Numbered from the stretch's first letter, positions 10,750-20,753 are shown. The stretch: DNA of 64,000 nt from Thalassolituus oleivorans MIL-1 (GCF_000355675.1 NC_020888.1:1585001-1649000); one strand, 5' to 3'. Notes: a model not told the origin generated them from the letters alone. Translations and numbers: made by a program.

Positions 10750-11532
10750 TTATGTCTCTGTTGCTTCTACGCGGTTGCGTTGACGCCAGTTAAGGAACCA
10801 ATACCGATAACTGACAACACAAACGGCAAGGATGCTGGCCACTCCTCCGAGGAGTCTTGTATCAGGATAACGACTATCGTGAAACAGCAAAGCACAGCTT
10901 GCGATGGTCATTAGCACCGCGGCAGTTAATCGTAATCCCTGCGTTTGTAGCCAAGTGTACTCTTTGACGATTTTGATGGCTAACCAAGCGAATAGCAGCC
11001 CGCTAGCCGAGCCAATACAGATATCTAAAGGCCAATGTGCACCAACCGCGGCACGCGATAGGGAGGCGACGCTGGCAATGATCAGTACGATGACAGCCCA
11101 TGTGCTGCGCTGAGTATTGAGCACTAATAGTCCAGCGGTGGCTAAGGCTGTAAATGAGTGCCCAGAAGGAAAGCTGTGATTTTTTAAAAATGGTCCGATA
11201 ACGTGCAGCACTTCGCGATTGAGCACCGCAGGAGGTCGTGGAATATCCAGTGCAAATTTTAATCCCTGTACGAATACAGCACCGAGCACCAATAACACGA
11301 ACGACTGGTTGAATAGGGTGGGTTTGAAGCTGCAGGCAATTGTTAATACAGCTACTGCAAACAGCGTATCTGCGACCAGTGTCATATTGCCCCAGAATAC
11401 GTCTGGAAGGCGCTGAGTGAGCGCCTGAATAGCGATAAAGGTATCGGTATTGCTATCGGTAAATATCAGCGCCAATGCCAACAACAAGTAGGCAGTGATT
11501 GCTGCAAATATAAGTCGCTCATGGTTGATCAT
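10750..11532 (-). CDS. PAP2-family membrane phosphatase
   Basis: A 260-residue polytopic membrane protein with the three PAP2 phosphatase motifs in order: KFALDIPRPPA, FPSGHSFTALA and SRAAVGAHWPLDI, with the catalytic His in the last two. Such enzymes dephosphorylate undecaprenyl pyrophosphate, phosphatidylglycerol phosphate or lipid A. Several hydrophobic segments surround the motifs. ATG 11532 is favoured over ATG 11538 because AAGGAAG then sits at normal distance. The start overlaps the end of the glycosyltransferase upstream by 14 bases, so the two are translationally coupled. In this context its substrate may be a polyprenyl carrier or lipid A, but the sequence does not decide this. Confidence 0.8.
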   Translation of the reverse strand: MINHERLIFAAITAYLLLALALIFTDSNTDTFIAIQALTQRLPDVFWGNMTLVADTLFAVAVLTIACSFKPTLFNQSFVLLVLGAVFVQGLKFALDIPRPPAVLNREVLHVIGPFLKNHSFPSGHSFTALATAGLLVLNTQRSTWAVIVLIIASVASLSRAAVGAHWPLDICIGSASGLLFAWLAIKIVKEYTWLQTQGLRLTAAVLMTIASCALLFHDSRYPDTRLLGGVASILAVCVVSYRYWFLNWRQRNRVEATET

Positions 11533-13117
11533 TGCCATCTTCCTTTAAAGTACTGGCGGGTTCGTTACCAATGCCTCTAGCAGGCGCGGTGCGTTGAATA
11601 ATGACAATAGGCCCAGACTGAAACAGTATTTGGTAGTGATCAATCGACGATAATCGGTCTTCGCGGGCAAAACCAATTTCGCCAATTTTTAGGCTGCGAC
11701 GTTCAGTTACCTTGTCGAGATAGACGTTAAAACTTGGCATATCAATTGACTGAGTTACGACAGGTACACCCAGTTGTTTTACAAATTGTGCAGCTTCGTA
11801 TACTGGACGCTGTTGGGTTTCGCTGAACGTTGGGACAAATACACACCAAATGAAAAGTGCTTGAACTATGCCCACCATGACCAAGCTGAACCAAGGACTA
11901 AAGCGACGCCAAAGTATCAAGGCCAAGCTAATTAGCGCCGCTACGGCTGCTAAAATGGCAAAGTTTTGATCAAAGTAATCACCAGCGCGCTCTGCGACGG
12001 CAATCTCAATAGGATTCGTAAGACCCGCTTTAATGGTTGGAATCAACAGTGGGAAGGCAATGAAAACCGCGAACAAAATCGCAGGAAATACCAAACTGAA
12101 TAAGCGGCTTTGCAGCAAGCTACGATAACGGGCCATCAAGATGACGAGCGGCGTTGCACCATACAAGATGTAATGCGGCAGCTTAGTACTGGCTAAACTA
12201 AAAAGTACCAATACCACTAAAAACCAGATCCATAAAAAGCGATCAAGTAGATCAAAACGTGATCCTGCGATATGGCGTACAGTCGGTACTATACGCAGTA
12301 ACAAGGCACCGAAGGGTGCTAGTAAAAACGGCAAAACTAGCGGATAGAAGAAAAAACCACCGTCGTGGCCTTCCATCGCATTATTGAACCTATTGACGTT
12401 GTGCTTTAAGAAAAAGCCATCAATAAAATCCTGTCCTTGCGCTTGGTATTCCAATACATACCAAGGGGCGGCGATAACGATAAATACTATCCAGCCGGGT
12501 ACAAAAAAGATCGCCCGCCAAAACTCACGTTTTAATCCAGAGGTTAGGAAAAACAGTGCCGCCACCATCAAGGGAATGGCAACAGCCACGGGCCCTTTGG
12601 TTAATACGCCTAAGGCCATTAATGCATAGATTAGGTACAACTGCGTATTGTTCGGCGCTTGGCTAAAGCGATACATGGACAACAAGGTTGCCGCGAGTAG
12701 GGCGTTAAGCAAGGCATCCGCGGTAGCGACATGCGCAATGCCGTTGATACCGATCGCGGTTGCTGCAATTAAAACCGCGGCTTTAGCTGAATGAGTATCG
12801 ACGTAGCGACGTACGAAGAAGAAAATGCACAGTGCCCACGATAAGCCGGCTAAGGCTGACGGTAGCCGGAAAGCCCAAACCTCAGTACCGAAGATTGAAA
12901 TAGAGGCAGCTTGTAGCCAGTAAATAAGGATAGGTTTATCAAAACGCACTCTATCGTTGAGATAGGTGGTAATAAAGTCATTGCGCTCAAACATGCCGCG
13001 AGTAGCTTCGCTGAACGCACCTTCGTCATGATCGAACAGCAGATAGCCGTTCAAATTCAAAAAGAATACGGCTGCCACTGTGGCAAATAGCCACAGTGGC
13101 ATAGGCAATTTACGCAT
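11519..13117 (-). CDS. ArnT/GT39-like membrane glycosyltransferase
   Basis: A 532-residue protein with many membrane helices, in the family that moves a sugar from a polyprenyl phosphate carrier to lipid A or protein (GT39/GT83, ArnT and PMT relatives). The N-terminal loop carries the expected acidic signature (FDHDEGAFSEATRGM) followed by RFDKPILIYWLQ, as in ArnT-like enzymes. A soluble tail of about 100 residues follows the last helix. The start overlaps the end of the upstream GT2 gene by 8 bases. The chain has the right size for ArnT, but no aminoarabinose synthesis genes are in the window, so the sugar is unknown. Confidence 0.82.
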   Translation of the reverse strand: MRKLPMPLWLFATVAAVFFLNLNGYLLFDHDEGAFSEATRGMFERNDFITTYLNDRVRFDKPILIYWLQAASISIFGTEVWAFRLPSALAGLSWALCIFFFVRRYVDTHSAKAAVLIAATAIGINGIAHVATADALLNALLAATLLSMYRFSQAPNNTQLYLIYALMALGVLTKGPVAVAIPLMVAALFFLTSGLKREFWRAIFFVPGWIVFIVIAAPWYVLEYQAQGQDFIDGFFLKHNVNRFNNAMEGHDGGFFFYPLVLPFLLAPFGALLLRIVPTVRHIAGSRFDLLDRFLWIWFLVVLVLFSLASTKLPHYILYGATPLVILMARYRSLLQSRLFSLVFPAILFAVFIAFPLLIPTIKAGLTNPIEIAVAERAGDYFDQNFAILAAVAALISLALILWRRFSPWFSLVMVGIVQALFIWCVFVPTFSETQQRPVYEAAQFVKQLGVPVVTQSIDMPSFNVYLDKVTERRSLKIGEIGFAREDRLSSIDHYQILFQSGPIVIIQRTAPARGIGNEPASTLKEDGNDQP

Positions 13118-14210
13118 GCTTGTCCGAATCCGTGGCCGCTTCTGGCGTTTCGCCTTCAGAGCTTTCTGGCATCTTCATTTCAGGCTCTGCCCAGCAATCA
13201 GTATCGACATCGCAAGCATCTGTACGGTGATAAATCACATACTGTTGGCGCTGTGATGACTCGAAATAAGTACGAGAAATCAGTTCAGACAAAACGCCAG
13301 TCGTTAAAAATTGTAATGAAGCAATCATACAAACCACTGCAATCATGAAGAGTGGGCGACTACCGATATCTTCACCAAGTGCAAATTTAACGAATGCTAG
13401 ATAGACCAAAAGTAATCCGCTCACTGAGCCTAGAGCTAAGCCAATAGAGCCAAAGAAGTGACCAGGGCGTGCGCGGTAGCGCATAAAAAAGTAGACCGAG
13501 AGCAAATCTAAAATCACACGGAAGGTACGGGAAATCCCGTACTTAGATTCACCGGCCACGCGCGCATTGTGGTTAACCACGATTTCGCCGATACGGCTTG
13601 GTGGAACAACTGCTGCTACCCATGCTGGAATAAAGCGATGCATCTCACCATATAAGCGTACTTGCTTGATCACAGATGATTTGTAGATCTTGAGTGAACA
13701 GCCGTAGTCATTGATGCGGACCCCCGTGATTTTGCCAATCAGGCGGTTAGCGATGCGTGACGGAATCTTACGTAAAAACAAATCATCTTTGCGATTCTTG
13801 CGCCAGCCCGTTAACAAATCCAAATCGCGTTCGATCAAATGCGCAACCATGCGTGGAATGTCATTTGGATCATTCTGTAAATCGCCATCTAAGGTGGCGA
13901 TTAGGTAACCGCGAGCTTCGTCAATACCCGCTTGCATTGCTGCGGTTTGACCAAAGTTACGACGCAGTTCGACGACGCGTACATGGTTGCCATAAGCTTT
14001 GCTTTCTTTGTGCAGTGCTTGTGGCGTGCCGTCAGTGCTTCCGTCGTCGACGACCAATAACTCCCAAGGGCCGTTATAAGCTGCCATGGCTTCATGAACA
14101 CGGCTCACCATTGGTGATACGTTCTCGATCTCGTTATACATAGGAATAACAATCGAGAGCGAAGGCATGGTAGTTGTCGTCGTATTTGACTCGGTCAAGG
14201 TCTGTACCAC
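13110..14210 (-). CDS. GT2 polyprenyl-phosphate glycosyltransferase (ArnC/GtrB-like)
   Basis: A 366-residue family 2 glycosyltransferase. The GT-A domain (about 15-240) has LSIVIPMYNE, VVDDGSTDGT and the catalytic ATLDGDLQNDP. Two C-terminal membrane helices follow (about 255-325), then an acidic tail. This is the layout of DPM1, ArnC and GtrB, which load a sugar onto undecaprenyl phosphate on the cytoplasmic face. The start is uncertain: GTG 14210 or ATG 14168, neither with a clear ribosome site. It overlaps the ArnT-like gene, so the two probably form donor synthesis and transfer steps of one pathway. Confidence 0.83.
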   Translation of the reverse strand: MVQTLTESNTTTTTMPSLSIVIPMYNEIENVSPMVSRVHEAMAAYNGPWELLVVDDGSTDGTPQALHKESKAYGNHVRVVELRRNFGQTAAMQAGIDEARGYLIATLDGDLQNDPNDIPRMVAHLIERDLDLLTGWRKNRKDDLFLRKIPSRIANRLIGKITGVRINDYGCSLKIYKSSVIKQVRLYGEMHRFIPAWVAAVVPPSRIGEIVVNHNARVAGESKYGISRTFRVILDLLSVYFFMRYRARPGHFFGSIGLALGSVSGLLLVYLAFVKFALGEDIGSRPLFMIAVVCMIASLQFLTTGVLSELISRTYFESSQRQQYVIYHRTDACDVDTDCWAEPEMKMPESSEGETPEAATDSDKHA

Positions 14211-14342
14211 TCTGTCGGTTTGGCGAAAAAAGTTGAAGCGCGATCATACCCAAAAGGGGCGAGTGACAAAATAGCCAAAGGGCAAATAAGCTGTCGCAAT
14301 TATGGGATAAGACGTTGTGAAAATGGCGATAACGCCACAGCA

Positions 14343-15269
14343 CTAGTCTGCGGCGTAAGGACGCTTAACCGCAAAGGTTGCGGCAGCGATCAGTCCAGTT
14401 AGCAATAAAGTGCTACCCAGTACAAATAAGTGAAGGTTAACGGCGGCAGCCAAGGCAACATCGTTCTCTACCCCCCAAGGCAGCAAGCCAACTAAAACAC
14501 CGGCTTCGTATGTGCCAGCGCCTGCTATCCCATGAATTGGCAGAACACTGCTTAGTTCGCCAGCGGTAGCGCCCATCCAGCTTTGGAAAAATTCAATATT
14601 GGTGAATTGTTGCAGTAGCCAAGTGTAGACGGCCAGCTTTAGCGCCCAGTTGATAATGGTCCAGAAAAGCGCGCGGCTATAACTCCATGCTGAATCGGGT
14701 AGGGCGTGCATCAGTTCGCTCGCTTTCTGTGCCCACGAAGATTCGCGACCAAGTAGAAATTCTTTAATAGCAATTTGCAGTGGTAGCACCAGTAATGGCA
14801 GTGCGACTAGCGTAGCGCCGACGGCAATCTTGATTTCCTGCGCCACTGGCCACAAGGAATGCAAAGACAACAGGGCCAACATCAGTAAGGCATAAAGATC
14901 TAACAGACGCAGCCACAATAGGGCCGGTGCGCTATGGCGGAAAGGAACGTTGAAGTACTGCTTCATGAGTAACGGGAATGCCGTTTCACCGCTGCGCATA
15001 GGCAAGAGGTTATTGAAAAAGTTATGCAGTACGGTTAAGCGAGTTAAGGCGACAAAATGCCCGCGACAGTTGCTATAAAAAAAATCGTAAAAACGCACTG
15101 CGCGTAATATGTAGCTAATGAAGATGAGCGTGAGTGCGACTAAAAGAGAATCTAAGGGGATGCTTTGCCAGCTAGCTAATACCGCCGTCCAGCCATAGCT
15201 GCGCTCTACCAGCCAAAGCAAGGCGATTAGCAGTAAACACCCAAGCCAAAACTTCCAGGACTTTAGCAC
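14343..15269 (-). CDS. UPF0104 / LPG-synthase-type membrane protein (flippase-like)
   Basis: A 308-residue protein with about eight hydrophobic segments, of the lysylphosphatidylglycerol synthase transmembrane family (the MprF N-terminal domain, AglD-like). Relatives move lipids or lipid-linked sugars across the membrane. It contains the conserved TVLHNFFNNLLPMRSGETAFP region and the GIAGAGTYEAG region near the end. GTG 15269 is preferred since GGAG lies 8 bases upstream; GTG 15299 is the alternative. It heads a minus-strand run with the GT2, GT39 and PAP2 genes, fitting a transport step in lipid-linked sugar transfer. Confidence 0.75.
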   Translation of the reverse strand: MLKSWKFWLGCLLLIALLWLVERSYGWTAVLASWQSIPLDSLLVALTLIFISYILRAVRFYDFFYSNCRGHFVALTRLTVLHNFFNNLLPMRSGETAFPLLMKQYFNVPFRHSAPALLWLRLLDLYALLMLALLSLHSLWPVAQEIKIAVGATLVALPLLVLPLQIAIKEFLLGRESSWAQKASELMHALPDSAWSYSRALFWTIINWALKLAVYTWLLQQFTNIEFFQSWMGATAGELSSVLPIHGIAGAGTYEAGVLVGLLPWGVENDVALAAAVNLHLFVLGSTLLLTGLIAAATFAVKRPYAAD

Positions 15270-15474
15270 TACACATTCTCCATATTGCCTTCTTGGCACT
15301 CATTCGGCCTTGTTAGCATTAACAACTGAATATCGCGCATAGGCGCAAAGGGCGGAATAGTCCTCTTGCCACGGTTAGGTGTCAAGTCGAGACGATTGGA
15401 TTGGCGATGTATAAATTGGAGCAGCGGCTGCCTTTGCGGTAAAGTTGCGGCCTTCATGAATTAAGGGGCCGTGC

Positions 15475-16497
15475 GTGAAAGTACTTCTTGTTAAAACCTC
15501 ATCGCTGGGGGATGTGTTTCATACGTTACCGGCGGTTGAAGACGCATTTCGTGCGATTCCTAATCTTGAGATAGATTGGGTTGTTGAAGAAGGCTTTGCC
15601 GATATTCCTACTTGGCACCCCGCAGTTAAACGCGTTATTCCAGTCGCTTGGCGGCGTTGGCGAAAAAACTTGCGCGATAGCCAAAATCGCGCAGAGATGA
15701 AGGCATTCTGGCAGACATTACGGTCGCAAGAATACGACTGCGTACTGGATGCTCAAGGGTTAATCAAAAGTGCTGTGTTTACACGCATGGCTAAAGGCCC
15801 GCGGTTTGGTTTGAGTCGCCATAGTTGTCGCGAACCGTTAGCGGCATTGGCTTACCAGCATCCGCAAAATGTTGAAAAAGGACAACATGCGATTCCTCGC
15901 GTCAGAAAATTGTTTGCTCAGAGTTTGGGCTATAAATTGCCAACAACCGACGTGAATTATGGTGTTGATGCTAGTCGTTGGGCTCGTCCTGATGTTGATG
16001 GCGATTATTGGGTGTTTCTGCATGGTACGACTTGGATTACCAAGCTTTGGCCCGAAGCCTACTGGCGTGAACTCGCACAAAAAGTCGCTGATTCTGGTCG
16101 TAAGGCGATACTGCCGTGGGGTAATGAAGAGGAGCACGAACGAGCTCAACGTATTGCGGCTAGTATTCCGAACGCGATTGTACTGCCGAAGATGGGTTTA
16201 AACGCATTGAATGCCTATCTGGCCAATGCCCAAGCGGTAGTGGGTGTTGATACTGGGTTATCGCACGTCGTTGCCGCATTAGCGGTTCCTGCTGTTGCGA
16301 TATACGGTGCGACCAATGCGACGTTGACGGGAGTGTTGGGGCCTGCCGTGACGGTAATGAGTAGCACACGTTCGTGTGCGCCTTGTTTATCGAAAACCTG
16401 TTTAAAACCAGATTCGGAGGCTATTCAGCCTCCGTGCTATCGCGATATCTCACCCGAGCGAGTGTTTACGCATCTAACTGCTCTTCTTTCTCGGTAG
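15475..16497 (+). CDS. waaC: Lipopolysaccharide heptosyltransferase I
   Basis: A 340-residue GT9 enzyme that adds the first heptose to Kdo in the inner core of lipopolysaccharide. It has the N-terminal MKVLLVKTSSLGDVFHTLPA signature, DAQGLIKSA, the nucleotide-sugar site FLHGTTWITKLWP, and VVGVDTGLSHVVAAL. The GTG start at 15475 has AAGGGG 8 bases upstream. It is divergent from the flippase-like gene and sits next to the envelope glycan genes. Its last 32 bases overlap the convergent AraC-type regulator. Confidence 0.93.
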   Translation: MKVLLVKTSSLGDVFHTLPAVEDAFRAIPNLEIDWVVEEGFADIPTWHPAVKRVIPVAWRRWRKNLRDSQNRAEMKAFWQTLRSQEYDCVLDAQGLIKSAVFTRMAKGPRFGLSRHSCREPLAALAYQHPQNVEKGQHAIPRVRKLFAQSLGYKLPTTDVNYGVDASRWARPDVDGDYWVFLHGTTWITKLWPEAYWRELAQKVADSGRKAILPWGNEEEHERAQRIAASIPNAIVLPKMGLNALNAYLANAQAVVGVDTGLSHVVAALAVPAVAIYGATNATLTGVLGPAVTVMSSTRSCAPCLSKTCLKPDSEAIQPPCYRDISPERVFTHLTALLSR

Positions 16498-17575
16498 TAT
16501 TTGCAATGTCAGAAGACACGCTTCGCGCTGTCGCTGCTGCCTGCCCATGGTGAGCACGTCGGAATTCTCCCGGCGTGATTCCCGTCCAAGCTTTAAAGCG
16601 ACGTTGAAAGGAACGTGCCTCGCTAAATCCGAGACGATCGGAAATATCAGAAATGGATAAGTCACTGTGCGTTAACCATTCCATCGACATCTCATGGCGC
16701 AGGCTATCGAGTAACTGCTGATACGAGGTTCCAACTTCCCCGAGACGACGCTGTAGTGTCCGTTCTGCCATACCCAATTGTTCCGCAACCCTATCTCGAC
16801 GTGGTAATCCTGACTGCATCATGCTTAGTAGAATGGATCGCGCCTGCACGACAAGACTATTGCTGCTTTGAAGTTCGGAGGTCAAGGTTGCCGCATGGTG
16901 CTCCAGTGCCGAAAGCAATGCAGGATCAGGCTGACGTAGCTTGATGTCCAAGATTGATTCGCAAAACACTAAACCATTCATGTTGGCATTAAAGGTAACT
17001 GGAGCCTGAAATATTTCTTCGTACTCGGCTCGCATTTTGTCATTCGGTGCCGCATGTTCGATTAACACCTCTAACGGTCTGCCTTCCGGCATTTCGGTTA
17101 GCCAGCGAGCAAAATAAACCCAAGATGCAACAACGTTGTCGATTAACTGGGGCCTAACGATGGGATCTGTGTAATGACAAACCCAATGCATCAGCATATT
17201 GCCGTTACGACGTTCGATTTTCGTGATGCCCATATCGCCAATGAGGGTTTCGTAACGTGGAACCATCATTAAAGCTTCGCGAGCGGTTCGGCTATTCATT
17301 GCCATATAACCAACGAGGCTATAGGCGCCAGGTTGGATGTGCCTTGCAATGTGCAAGCCGAAAAGAGGGTCTCCACTTTTTTCGATAAGCCAACGCAGCA
17401 ACGACTGTAAATCGGAGCCGGTTGTGCGACTGATCTGATTGTCCAATACGCCTGTTGGAAGCCCACACGCTTCCAATGCGTCCTCTGGTTCAATGCCGTA
17501 ATCACGAGCGGCATGCAAAAACTGGCGCATTACGGCCGTTGATGCACTGCCTAGCAAATTGTTGTTATTTTTCAT
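16466..17575 (-). CDS. AraC-family transcriptional regulator
   Basis: A 369-residue regulator with an N-terminal arabinose-binding-like domain (about 20-210) of the type found in OruR/ArgR-like proteins, and a C-terminal double helix-turn-helix (about 250-345). The latter includes VAEQLGMAERTLQRRLGEVGTSYQQLL and ISDISDRLGFSEARSFQRRFKAWTGITPGEFR. It is divergent from glpD across 158 bases, so it may control glpD, though this is inference from position. The 3' end overlaps waaC in the opposite direction, so the two share terminal sequence. Confidence 0.9.
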   Translation of the reverse strand: MKNNNNLLGSASTAVMRQFLHAARDYGIEPEDALEACGLPTGVLDNQISRTTGSDLQSLLRWLIEKSGDPLFGLHIARHIQPGAYSLVGYMAMNSRTAREALMMVPRYETLIGDMGITKIERRNGNMLMHWVCHYTDPIVRPQLIDNVVASWVYFARWLTEMPEGRPLEVLIEHAAPNDKMRAEYEEIFQAPVTFNANMNGLVFCESILDIKLRQPDPALLSALEHHAATLTSELQSSNSLVVQARSILLSMMQSGLPRRDRVAEQLGMAERTLQRRLGEVGTSYQQLLDSLRHEMSMEWLTHSDLSISDISDRLGFSEARSFQRRFKAWTGITPGEFRRAHHGQAAATARSVSSDIANTTEKEEQLDA

Positions 17576-17733
17576 AGCAGGCCTGAAACTACTGTCACTA
17601 TTATTTTAGAACCAGACTGAAACAGACGAATTTCCAGTGAGGCCAGCTGCTATACTGACGGACTGTTAGGCAATGCGGCAAGATTAAGTCTGTAACAGAA
17701 TGTACAGAGCCACCGATAGGAAGTATTAACTTG

Positions 17734-19389
17734 ATGAAACAGTGCGAAAACACTAGTGATCTCTGGGATGTTCGGCGCTCAACAAATATTGTCGCGCGGC
17801 TCTCAACTTGCGCCCAAACGTGGGATTTGGTAATTGCTGGTGGTGGCATAACGGGCGCGGGAATTGCTCGGGAGGCTGCGCGCAGAGGTTTACGTGTGTT
17901 ACTCGTCGAACGCCAAGATTTTGCCTGGGGCACATCTAGTCGGTCATCAAAGATGGTTCATGGTGGGCTGCGTTACATTGCTCAGGGGGATATCAAAACA
18001 ACGCTTCACTCCGTGCGCGAACGCGAGCGTCTAATGCGCGAAGCTCCAGGTCTGGTTGACCAAATGCCTTACATTATGCCGCATTACAAAGGGCGCTTCC
18101 CCGGACCAAAGATCTTTGGTCTGTTATTGATGGTTTACGATTTTTTAGCTGGTAAGCGTTACCGTAAATTCCACAATGCCACTGAATTAAGCAAGATGTT
18201 GCCGGGCTTAGCGACAGAGGGGCTGTTGGGTGGTACTGAATTCGCTGATGCGGTGACCGATGATTCACGCTTAGTTATGCGTGTATTGCATGAGGCGATA
18301 CGTGATGGCGCAGAAGTTATCAATTACGCGGCTGTAGCCGGCGTTGAACGTATCGACGGTAAAGTCAGTGCGGTACATATTACCGATGAATTGACCGGTG
18401 AACGGATTACGTTATCTACCAACGCCGTAGTCAACGCAACGGGTGCATGGGCTGATGTTCTGCGAGCCCAAGAGGGAGAGCAAGCGCAAATTCGGCCTGC
18501 TCGAGGTAGCCATATCGTACTGTCTGCAGAAAAATTACCGGTTCCGGTATCGCTAACCGTATTGCATCCTCAGGATCAGCGTCCCATTTTTGTTTACCCA
18601 TGGGAAGGTCGCACTGTTGTAGGAACAACCGATTTAGATCACCCAGATACATCCAATACTGAGGCCAGTATGACCCAGCAAGAATTGGATTATTTGTTGG
18701 CTCTCTTAGCGCATCAGTATCCCGATGCTCATATCACCAGTAATGATGTAATTTCTTCTTGGGCCGGTGTTCGTCCTCTGGTTTCTTCGGGCGCCCTTAA
18801 CCCATCGAAGGAAAAGCGCGACCATTCAATTTGGGATGATCAAGGTCTAGTCACTGTGAGTGGCGGTAAGTTAACGACTTTTCGGTTGATCGCATTGGAT
18901 GTACTCAATACGGCTAAGGCTTATTTACCGGATATGCCCGATCAAGACGACGATGCCGCCGTTTTGGCCCCTGCAGATACCTCGCATCCACGCTTTAGCG
19001 TCTTAACACCGCAACAACAGCGACGTTTGGGTGGCCACTACGGTTCGGATTTAAATCAGTTGCTAGCCGAAGCCGAAGAAAATGAATTGTCAGAAGTCCC
19101 CGGTTCTTGTGCTTTGTGGGCAGAGTTGCGCTGGGCTGCTGCGCATGAATCTGTGGTTCATCTTGATGATTTACTATTGCGTCGCACGCGCATTGGGCTG
19201 CTGGTGGAAGACGGCGGAATGATATTTGAAGATCGTATTCGAGCTATCTGTCAGCCATTGTTGGCGTGGTCAGATACTCAGTGGCAGCAAGAAGCTTCGC
19301 GTTATCGCGAGATTTGGCATCAGCATTATTCGTTACCGGTAGCTGAGACCAGTACGACGGTTCAGCCAGCGCTGGTGCGCACCGCCTAA
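17734..19389 (+). CDS. glpD: Aerobic glycerol-3-phosphate dehydrogenase
   Basis: A 551-residue FAD flavoprotein that oxidises glycerol-3-phosphate to dihydroxyacetone phosphate and passes electrons to the quinone pool at the inner membrane. The FAD dinucleotide-binding motif IAGGGITGAGIAREAARRG lies near residues 31-49, followed by TSSRSSKMVHGGLRY, a GlpD hallmark. The C-terminal GlpD domain follows DDQGLVTVSGGKLTTFR. The start is ATG 17734 (TTG 17731 is adjacent), with TAGGAAG upstream. The first 25 residues before the FAD fold are longer than in E. coli. glpF and glpK are not in the window. Confidence 0.93.
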   Translation: MKQCENTSDLWDVRRSTNIVARLSTCAQTWDLVIAGGGITGAGIAREAARRGLRVLLVERQDFAWGTSSRSSKMVHGGLRYIAQGDIKTTLHSVRERERLMREAPGLVDQMPYIMPHYKGRFPGPKIFGLLLMVYDFLAGKRYRKFHNATELSKMLPGLATEGLLGGTEFADAVTDDSRLVMRVLHEAIRDGAEVINYAAVAGVERIDGKVSAVHITDELTGERITLSTNAVVNATGAWADVLRAQEGEQAQIRPARGSHIVLSAEKLPVPVSLTVLHPQDQRPIFVYPWEGRTVVGTTDLDHPDTSNTEASMTQQELDYLLALLAHQYPDAHITSNDVISSWAGVRPLVSSGALNPSKEKRDHSIWDDQGLVTVSGGKLTTFRLIALDVLNTAKAYLPDMPDQDDDAAVLAPADTSHPRFSVLTPQQQRRLGGHYGSDLNQLLAEAEENELSEVPGSCALWAELRWAAAHESVVHLDDLLLRRTRIGLLVEDGGMIFEDRIRAICQPLLAWSDTQWQQEASRYREIWHQHYSLPVAETSTTVQPALVRTA

Positions 19390-19403
19390 TATCGGTTTGT
19401 GTT

Positions 19404-20624
19404 TTATGCCGGTATTGAAAGTGCGTCACGTGTGAGTACCAAAGCGCGTTTTAATAACGGGCTCATTTGGTCGGGCGTAATTCCGATTAACTTCCACGGG
19501 ATCTTATTCCATTCACCTTTTTCGATAAGCTGAAGTGTCTGTAATAGGGCTCCGTATTGGCCTTCGTGGCGCAGTAGTCCCTCACTCAAGTTATCGGGAA
19601 GGGCTAATCGTGAGCAGATATCTTCAAGGCTGACGTCCATGAATGCGTCGAGAAGCGAAAATAAACCCAATGTGAAAGCTGTGTCAGGCTCTAGGGAGGG
19701 ATTGCTGCCTGCAAGCTCTTGCGCGGTAAAGGCTCGTGTCATGGCTTGCTCTTGTAGCGCTCGAGGTTTGCTGTCTAGGCGGCCGAGCGCCAATAAGCTG
19801 GTCCAGTTACGAATTCGATCTAGGCCAAGCATCATAATTGCCCGTTGGATGGAGGTTACTTTTGTTGTGCACCCCATCGCACTGGAGTTCACCATCTGCA
19901 GTAGACGAAAACTCAACTGCGGATCGGTCTGTAAAATCTTACCAATTTCATTAATGTCGGCATCTTTGCGGTTTAGTGCTTGCAGCAGTTGCAGCACTGC
20001 CATTTGATTATCGGGTAAGCGATGGCCATACAAAATCATCGGTTTGCTATAGAAATAGCCCTGAAATAAGTCATAACCTATCGTTTTGCAGTATTCATAC
20101 TGATTGTAGTTCTCGACTTTTTCCGCCAGCCACTGAAGTCCAGGTCTTTGATATTTATCTTTTAACTCGCCGAGCATCTCCATATTTTCTAACCCGAGCA
20201 AATCGACTTTAACGATATCAGCCAAAGGCAGCCAAAGGCTTTGCTCTGCACCGCCAATGTAATCATCTATAGCAATGCGATAGCCTTTGTCGCGGAGAAT
20301 TTGCACCGCAGCCATGTTCGCAGCTGTCGGCTTAATGTGTTCTAACACTTCAGCGACCAAGTGATCGGGTTCTATGGCCAGTGGTGTGTGTAGCCACTGC
20401 TCGGTCAAATTGACAAAAGCGGGGAGGCCACCAGTCACAAGCTCTAAGCCAATTTCGTGCATAGCGCCGATAACGACTTCACTCGTTGCCTGATCGCCAT
20501 TGGCGCTTTGCCACACTAAGTTATCGCTTGGGATGGGACGACAAAGCAGCTCATACGCTACCACCCGCAACTCTCTATCAAGAATTGGCTGGCGGGCGAG
20601 CAGTGGAAGGGGTTGCTGCTTCAT
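19404..20624 (-). CDS. EAL-HDOD (YuxH-like) signalling protein
   Basis: A 406-residue protein with an N-terminal EAL-like domain (about 5-200) and a C-terminal HDOD domain (about 205-395, with DADINEIGKILQTDPQLSFRLLQMVNS). The EAL signature reads YELL instead of YEAL/YEVL. DDY replaces DDFG, while acidic residues and KVDLL remain, so phosphodiesterase activity is doubtful. Such proteins usually sense cyclic-di-GMP or scaffold other regulators. ATG 20624 is chosen because GGAGC precedes it by 7 bases. It is divergent from cheV, pointing to a link with motility or surface behaviour. Confidence 0.85.
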   Translation of the reverse strand: MKQQPLPLLARQPILDRELRVVAYELLCRPIPSDNLVWQSANGDQATSEVVIGAMHEIGLELVTGGLPAFVNLTEQWLHTPLAIEPDHLVAEVLEHIKPTAANMAAVQILRDKGYRIAIDDYIGGAEQSLWLPLADIVKVDLLGLENMEMLGELKDKYQRPGLQWLAEKVENYNQYEYCKTIGYDLFQGYFYSKPMILYGHRLPDNQMAVLQLLQALNRKDADINEIGKILQTDPQLSFRLLQMVNSSAMGCTTKVTSIQRAIMMLGLDRIRNWTSLLALGRLDSKPRALQEQAMTRAFTAQELAGSNPSLEPDTAFTLGLFSLLDAFMDVSLEDICSRLALPDNLSEGLLRHEGQYGALLQTLQLIEKGEWNKIPWKLIGITPDQMSPLLKRALVLTRDALSIPA

Positions 20625-20753
20625 GTAATAGCTCCGTTCATCGCAGATCGAGACCTGCATTCTTCAAATATTGATATTAGTGTAGACGGGTTTTTCATGC
20701 GTTTTCGTTTCGCTTGTCTACACTTCTGAAAGATAAGAACGTTGGAGTGAATT

